Below the pieces are notes generated by a model. It had not been told where the DNA came from and did no database searches. It saw only the letters and a list, made by a program, of their open reading frames with translations. This document shows, one piece after another, positions 6,207 to 10,068 of a DNA stretch of 10,068 nt. The stretch lies in assembly GCA_947452525.1 (NCBI GenBank), contig CANGCW010000027.1, positions 1-10,068 of the forward strand. Reading direction: 5' to 3'. Each line of letters begins with the position of its first letter. Position 1 is the first letter of the stretch. The position numbers and the translations under genes are program-made. Origin of the DNA: Actinomycetota bacterium (GTDB lineage Bacteria > Actinomycetota > Actinomycetes > Nanopelagicales > Nanopelagicaceae).

Positions 6207-7220
6207 ATGTCTCTTCATGAGTCAGCGTCCGTAACGTTCTCCGAATCACCTGGTCGGATAGCGCTACGGACGCTCTCTCGCGACAAGCGGTCATGGGTTG
6301 CACTCACCGTGCTAGCAATAATCTTCTTGCTGGCACTCTTTGCGCCCGTATATTCCCACTTTGTTGCGAAGACTGATCCCTTTGCCTCCTCTCTTGATGC
6401 AACCGTTCTCATTCACGGTGAGATCAAGCCGGTTCTCGAGCCATCCACCACAGGCCTTGGCCTTGGTGTGACTCCGATCGGGCCAACCTGGTCTACTAAA
6501 TATTTCCTCGGCGCTGACTCACAAGGTCGCGACGTTGCAGCACGCCTGCTCTACGGCGGGCGCAACACCCTCTTCATTGGAATTACCGCTGGTCTCATTA
6601 CTATCGTGCTCTCACTTCTCATCGGCCTCGTGGCGGGCTACCGCAAGGGATGGGTGGACTCCATCCTCTCTCGACTGCTCGATGTCATTTGGGCCTTCCC
6701 GGTCTATCTCCTCGCAATCAGCCTCTCAGTCGTACTTCTTACTTCTGGCTTGACCCTTGGCTTCCTCCACTTTGGTCCCGGCTCCATGGCGCTCCCTATT
6801 GTGATTATTGGCGTTGTGTATGTGCCGTACGTAGCTCGCCCGATTCGTGGTCAAGTACTTGCACTTCGCGAGCGTGAATTCGTTCGTGCCGCAGTAGGTA
6901 GTGGCGCTAAACATTCCACCATTGTTCTTCGTGAAATTCTTCCTAATGTACTTCCAAGCGTGCTGGTCTTTATTCCCATCATGGTCGCGCTCTCGATGTT
7001 GACCGAATCCGCACTCTCTTTCTTGAGTATCGGCGTTCAACCACCAAGTGCATCATGGGGAACAATCATTAATGATGGTCTTGGTCTGCTATATACAAGG
7101 CCGTGGGTAGCAATCGCACCCGGCCTCATGATCGTTCTCACCGCCGCAGCGCTAAATCTTTATGGCGATGCTGTGCGGGATGCGCTAGATCCCAAAACGA
7201 GGGCGAGGAGCGATTCATGA
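6207..7220 (+). CDS. dppC: ABC transporter permease, DppC/OppC type
   Basis: This inner-membrane subunit of the importer has 337 residues, a little longer than typical DppC. Seen: a cytoplasmic N-terminus (1-29), a first membrane helix (about 30-50), an external loop (51-100), then LGADSQGRDVAARLLYGGR (101-119), the DppC signature before the transport domain. Further helices lie near 122-145, 156-180, 195-215, 250-275 and 298-320. The cytoplasmic EAA loop that docks on the ATPase covers about 222-247 (REREFVRAAVGSGAKHSTIV and on). SFLSIGVQPPSASWG (271-285) and ALNLYGDAVRDALDP (315-329) are family C-terminal marks. The ATG at 6207 has no clear ribosome binding site. The gene comes before the DppB-type permease, the reverse of the classical dpp/opp order, and overlaps it by four bases. 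The symbol marks subunit class, not a proven dipeptide substrate. Confidence 0.93.
   Translation: MSLHESASVTFSESPGRIALRTLSRDKRSWVALTVLAIIFLLALFAPVYSHFVAKTDPFASSLDATVLIHGEIKPVLEPSTTGLGLGVTPIGPTWSTKYFLGADSQGRDVAARLLYGGRNTLFIGITAGLITIVLSLLIGLVAGYRKGWVDSILSRLLDVIWAFPVYLLAISLSVVLLTSGLTLGFLHFGPGSMALPIVIIGVVYVPYVARPIRGQVLALREREFVRAAVGSGAKHSTIVLREILPNVLPSVLVFIPIMVALSMLTESALSFLSIGVQPPSASWGTIINDGLGLLYTRPWVAIAPGLMIVLTAAALNLYGDAVRDALDPKTRARSDS
7206..7210 (+). promoter_or_regulatory. Shine-Dalgarno site for the DppB-type permease
   Basis: AGGAG lies six bases before the ATG at 7217 and inside the end of the preceding gene. It decides this start over the in-frame ATG at 7103, which would add 38 polar residues read through the upstream coding region. 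Confidence 0.8.
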
Positions 7221-8185
7221 TCCCCTTCCTCTTTAAGCGTTTCACCGCGATGATCTTTGTGCTCTTCTCTATCTCAATTCTTGTATTCCTTATCTTTTTT
7301 GCGACGCCAGGTGTGGACCCGGCAGCGCGCATCGCAGGCAGGAATGCAGATCAGCAGACGTTGATGCAGGTTCGGGCATCCTTTGAGTTAGATAAGCCAA
7401 TTCCTATTCGCTATCTCTCCATGATGCGTCATCTCTTTGTTTCGCAGGATCTCACAAGCTATGTGAACCGTGGCGCAAAGGTTCTGCCAGAGTTGACCCA
7501 AGCAATTCCTGCAACGCTCTCACTTGTCATCGGGGCCGCAATTATCTGGCTGCTTGCTGGAATCCTCCTAGGCGTATTTGCCGCGAGCTCGAAGCGGAAG
7601 TGGATTGATCCAACTATCTCAGTCCTCGGAATCGTGGGTATCTCACTGCCTGTCTATTGGCTGGGCGAGGTAGTTAATCTCATCACGCAATCAAAATTGC
7701 ATAACTCGGTTTTCCGGTGGGTTCCCCAGCTTGGCTACGTGAGCTTCGGCTCTGATCCGGTGCAATGGTTCCTCCATCTCATCTTCCCTTGGCTCACTCT
7801 CGCACTGCTCTACGCGGGTATTTATATCCGTGTGCTGCGAAGTGAAATTCTCACTGTGATGAAAGAGGATTACATCAAGACTGAAAGAGCAAAGGGTGCG
7901 AGCGAGAAGCGCATTCTTTACAAGCATGCCACGCGCATGAGTCTTATTACCGTCATCTCGCTCTTCGGCCTGGATTTCGGTGCGCTTGTGGGTGGCTCTG
8001 CGCTCCTCACGGAAGTCGTCTTTGGAATTCAAGGAGTAGGAAAGTTGACCTTCGATTCGCTGCAGAATTTTGATCTCCCTGTCATTATGGCAACTGTTAT
8101 GTATGCATCTTTTTTTGTTGTCTTTATGAACGCTCTCGTAGATGTTCTCTACGCAGTGTTAGATCCGCGGGTGCGTCGTGGCTGA
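7217..8185 (+). CDS. dppB: ABC transporter permease, DppB/OppB type
   Basis: The second membrane subunit of the importer, 322 residues, which pairs with the DppC-type protein to form the channel. Seen: a first helix right after the start (about 10-29), an external region (30-95) containing the family's FELDKPIPIRYLSMM (56-70), and helices near 97-121, 133-156, 185-205, 244-265 and 290-314. The EAA loop is EDYIKTERAKGASEKRIL (217-234), and the C-terminal DALVD-like region ends in YAVLDPRVRRG (312-322), typical of DppB. The start ATG overlaps the previous stop as ATGA, with AGGAG six bases upstream, so translation is probably coupled. The DppB-type start directly before the first helix also supports this choice. 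The symbol marks subunit class only. Confidence 0.94.
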   Translation: MIPFLFKRFTAMIFVLFSISILVFLIFFATPGVDPAARIAGRNADQQTLMQVRASFELDKPIPIRYLSMMRHLFVSQDLTSYVNRGAKVLPELTQAIPATLSLVIGAAIIWLLAGILLGVFAASSKRKWIDPTISVLGIVGISLPVYWLGEVVNLITQSKLHNSVFRWVPQLGYVSFGSDPVQWFLHLIFPWLTLALLYAGIYIRVLRSEILTVMKEDYIKTERAKGASEKRILYKHATRMSLITVISLFGLDFGALVGGSALLTEVVFGIQGVGKLTFDSLQNFDLPVIMATVMYASFFVVFMNALVDVLYAVLDPRVRRG

Positions 8186-9163
8186 GTTACTTAATGTAAA
8201 GAACCTCTCAGTCTCGTTTAAAACACGGAGGGGAATTGTCCGTTCCGTAAATGATCTCTCGTTCGCCCTTGAAGCCGGAAAGACGCTCGGAATCGTGGGG
8301 GAGTCTGGTTCAGGTAAGTCTGTCTCTATGAACGCCGTCATGGGATTGGTGCGAGATTCGAATGTAACAATCAGCGGAGAGGTGCTTTTTAACGGCGTGG
8401 ATCTCCTCAAACAGAGCGATGAAGAGATGCGTAAGATTCGTGGCAAAGAGATTGCCATGGTCTTCCAAGATCCGATGACTGCGCTAACGCCGGTTTACAC
8501 CGTTGGTTGGCATATCATCGAACAGATTCGCCTCCACACCGAGATGTCCAAGGAAGAGGCGAAGAAGCGGGCCATTGAAATTCTCGACGAGGTAGGTATT
8601 CCCGACCCCGCCCGACGCGTTGATCAGTATCCACATGAATTCTCGGGTGGAATGCGCCAGCGCGCAATCATCGCGATGGCACTTGCTCTCAATCCAAAGT
8701 TATTGATTGCGGATGAACCGACGACAGCTCTGGATGTAACTATCCAGGCACAGATCTTGGATCTCTTGAAGCGATTACAGAAAGTGCATAACTCATCAAT
8801 CATCCTCATCACTCACGATATGGGCGTTGTCTCAGAGATTGCAGATGAGGTCCTCGTTATGTATGCAGGAAGAATGGTGGAGAGAGCTTCTAAGGATTCA
8901 CTCTTTGGCAACCCACTGCATCCTTACACTCAAGGGTTAATGAACTCTGTTCCACGGTTAGATCGTCCTAAGACGGAGCGGTTAGAAGCGATTCCCGGTC
9001 AACCGGCCTCACTTCTCCACCTCCCGCAGGGTTGCGCCTTCTCTAATCGCTGCTCCAAGGTTCACGAAGCATGTGCTTCTCGACCTATCTTTTCATTCCA
9101 AGAGTCCGGGCACGGAGCTGCCTGTTTCTTGGCCGGAAGCGCCGCAGCAATTGAGGAGAAGTC

Positions 9164-9167
<4 letters not shown>
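8178..9167 (+). CDS. dppD: ABC transporter ATP-binding protein, DppD/OppD type
   Basis: One of the two cytoplasmic ATPases that power the importer, 329 residues. Seen: Walker A GESGSGKS (41-48), Q-loop Q97 in VFQDPM, signature FSGGMRQR (155-162), Walker B LLIADE (175-180), D-loop ALD (184-186) and switch His213 in ITHDMG. The C-terminal oligopeptide-transporter extension starts at NPLHPYTQGLM (245-255) and carries Cys286, Cys292, Cys299 and Cys316, the cysteine set known in this family to hold a [4Fe-4S] cluster. All catalytic residues are present. The GTG start overlaps the permease gene by eight bases and has no clear ribosome binding site, so translation probably depends on coupling. The stop overlaps the next ATPase by four bases. 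The symbol marks subunit class; the solute is unknown. Confidence 0.95.
9154..9158 (+). promoter_or_regulatory. Shine-Dalgarno site for the DppF-type ATPase
   Basis: AGGAG lies five bases before the ATG at 9164, inside the end of the preceding ATPase gene, and supports the ATGA start/stop overlap. Confidence 0.75.

Positions 9168-10068
<901 letters not shown>

Noticed and set aside
7103..7216. N-terminal extension of the DppB-type permease from the in-frame ATG at 7103
   Set aside because: It would be 38 polar residues read through the end of the DppC gene, while ATG 7217 has AGGAG at the right distance and places the first membrane helix where the family has it.

Overview
The window looks like a compact bacterial chromosome segment from an actinobacterium, probably a small-genome, moderate-GC (around 50%) lineage such as the freshwater Nanopelagicales (acI) group. 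That placement is an inference from protein style, the mix of GTG and ATG starts, genes without Shine-Dalgarno sites and the tight packing; nothing here proves the taxon. No RNA gene, insertion sequence, CRISPR array or phage gene was seen, and no gap without a gene exceeds about 130 bases.

The left half (1-4328) holds four genes on the minus strand. In transcription order they are an acetamidase/formamidase-family hydrolase (4328-3354), an S33 alpha/beta-hydrolase of the proline iminopeptidase / L-amino acid amidase group (3226-2318), a Glu/Leu/Phe/Val-family dehydrogenase most like glutamate dehydrogenase (2290-1052), and a 4-hydroxybutyrate-type CoA-transferase (980 to beyond the left edge). 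The first gap (127 bases) contains an 18-bp tandem repeat directly upstream of the S33 gene. The usual longest-ORF start would wrongly absorb this repeat into the protein.

The right half (4432-10068) holds five genes on the plus strand that form a complete Dpp/Opp/Nik-type ABC importer: substrate-binding protein, DppC-type permease, DppB-type permease, DppD-type ATPase and DppF-type ATPase (cut by the right edge). The last four genes overlap by 4, 8 and 4 bases and are surely co-transcribed. The binding-protein gene is separated from them by 68 bases with a weak AT-rich inverted repeat.

The two groups diverge from a 103-base region (4329-4431) that should carry both promoters. A reasonable reading is a nutrient-scavenging locus: the importer brings in a peptide or amide-like solute, two hydrolases release ammonia, amino acids or short acids, the dehydrogenase links ammonia/glutamate to 2-oxoglutarate, and the CoA-transferase activates a short acid. 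Each family call is solid; the joint pathway is inference. I see no clear evidence of a wholly new type of system. The points worth a second look are the joint amide/peptide theme, the repeat and start reassignment at the S33 gene, possible leaderless starts, and the missing lipobox on the binding protein.
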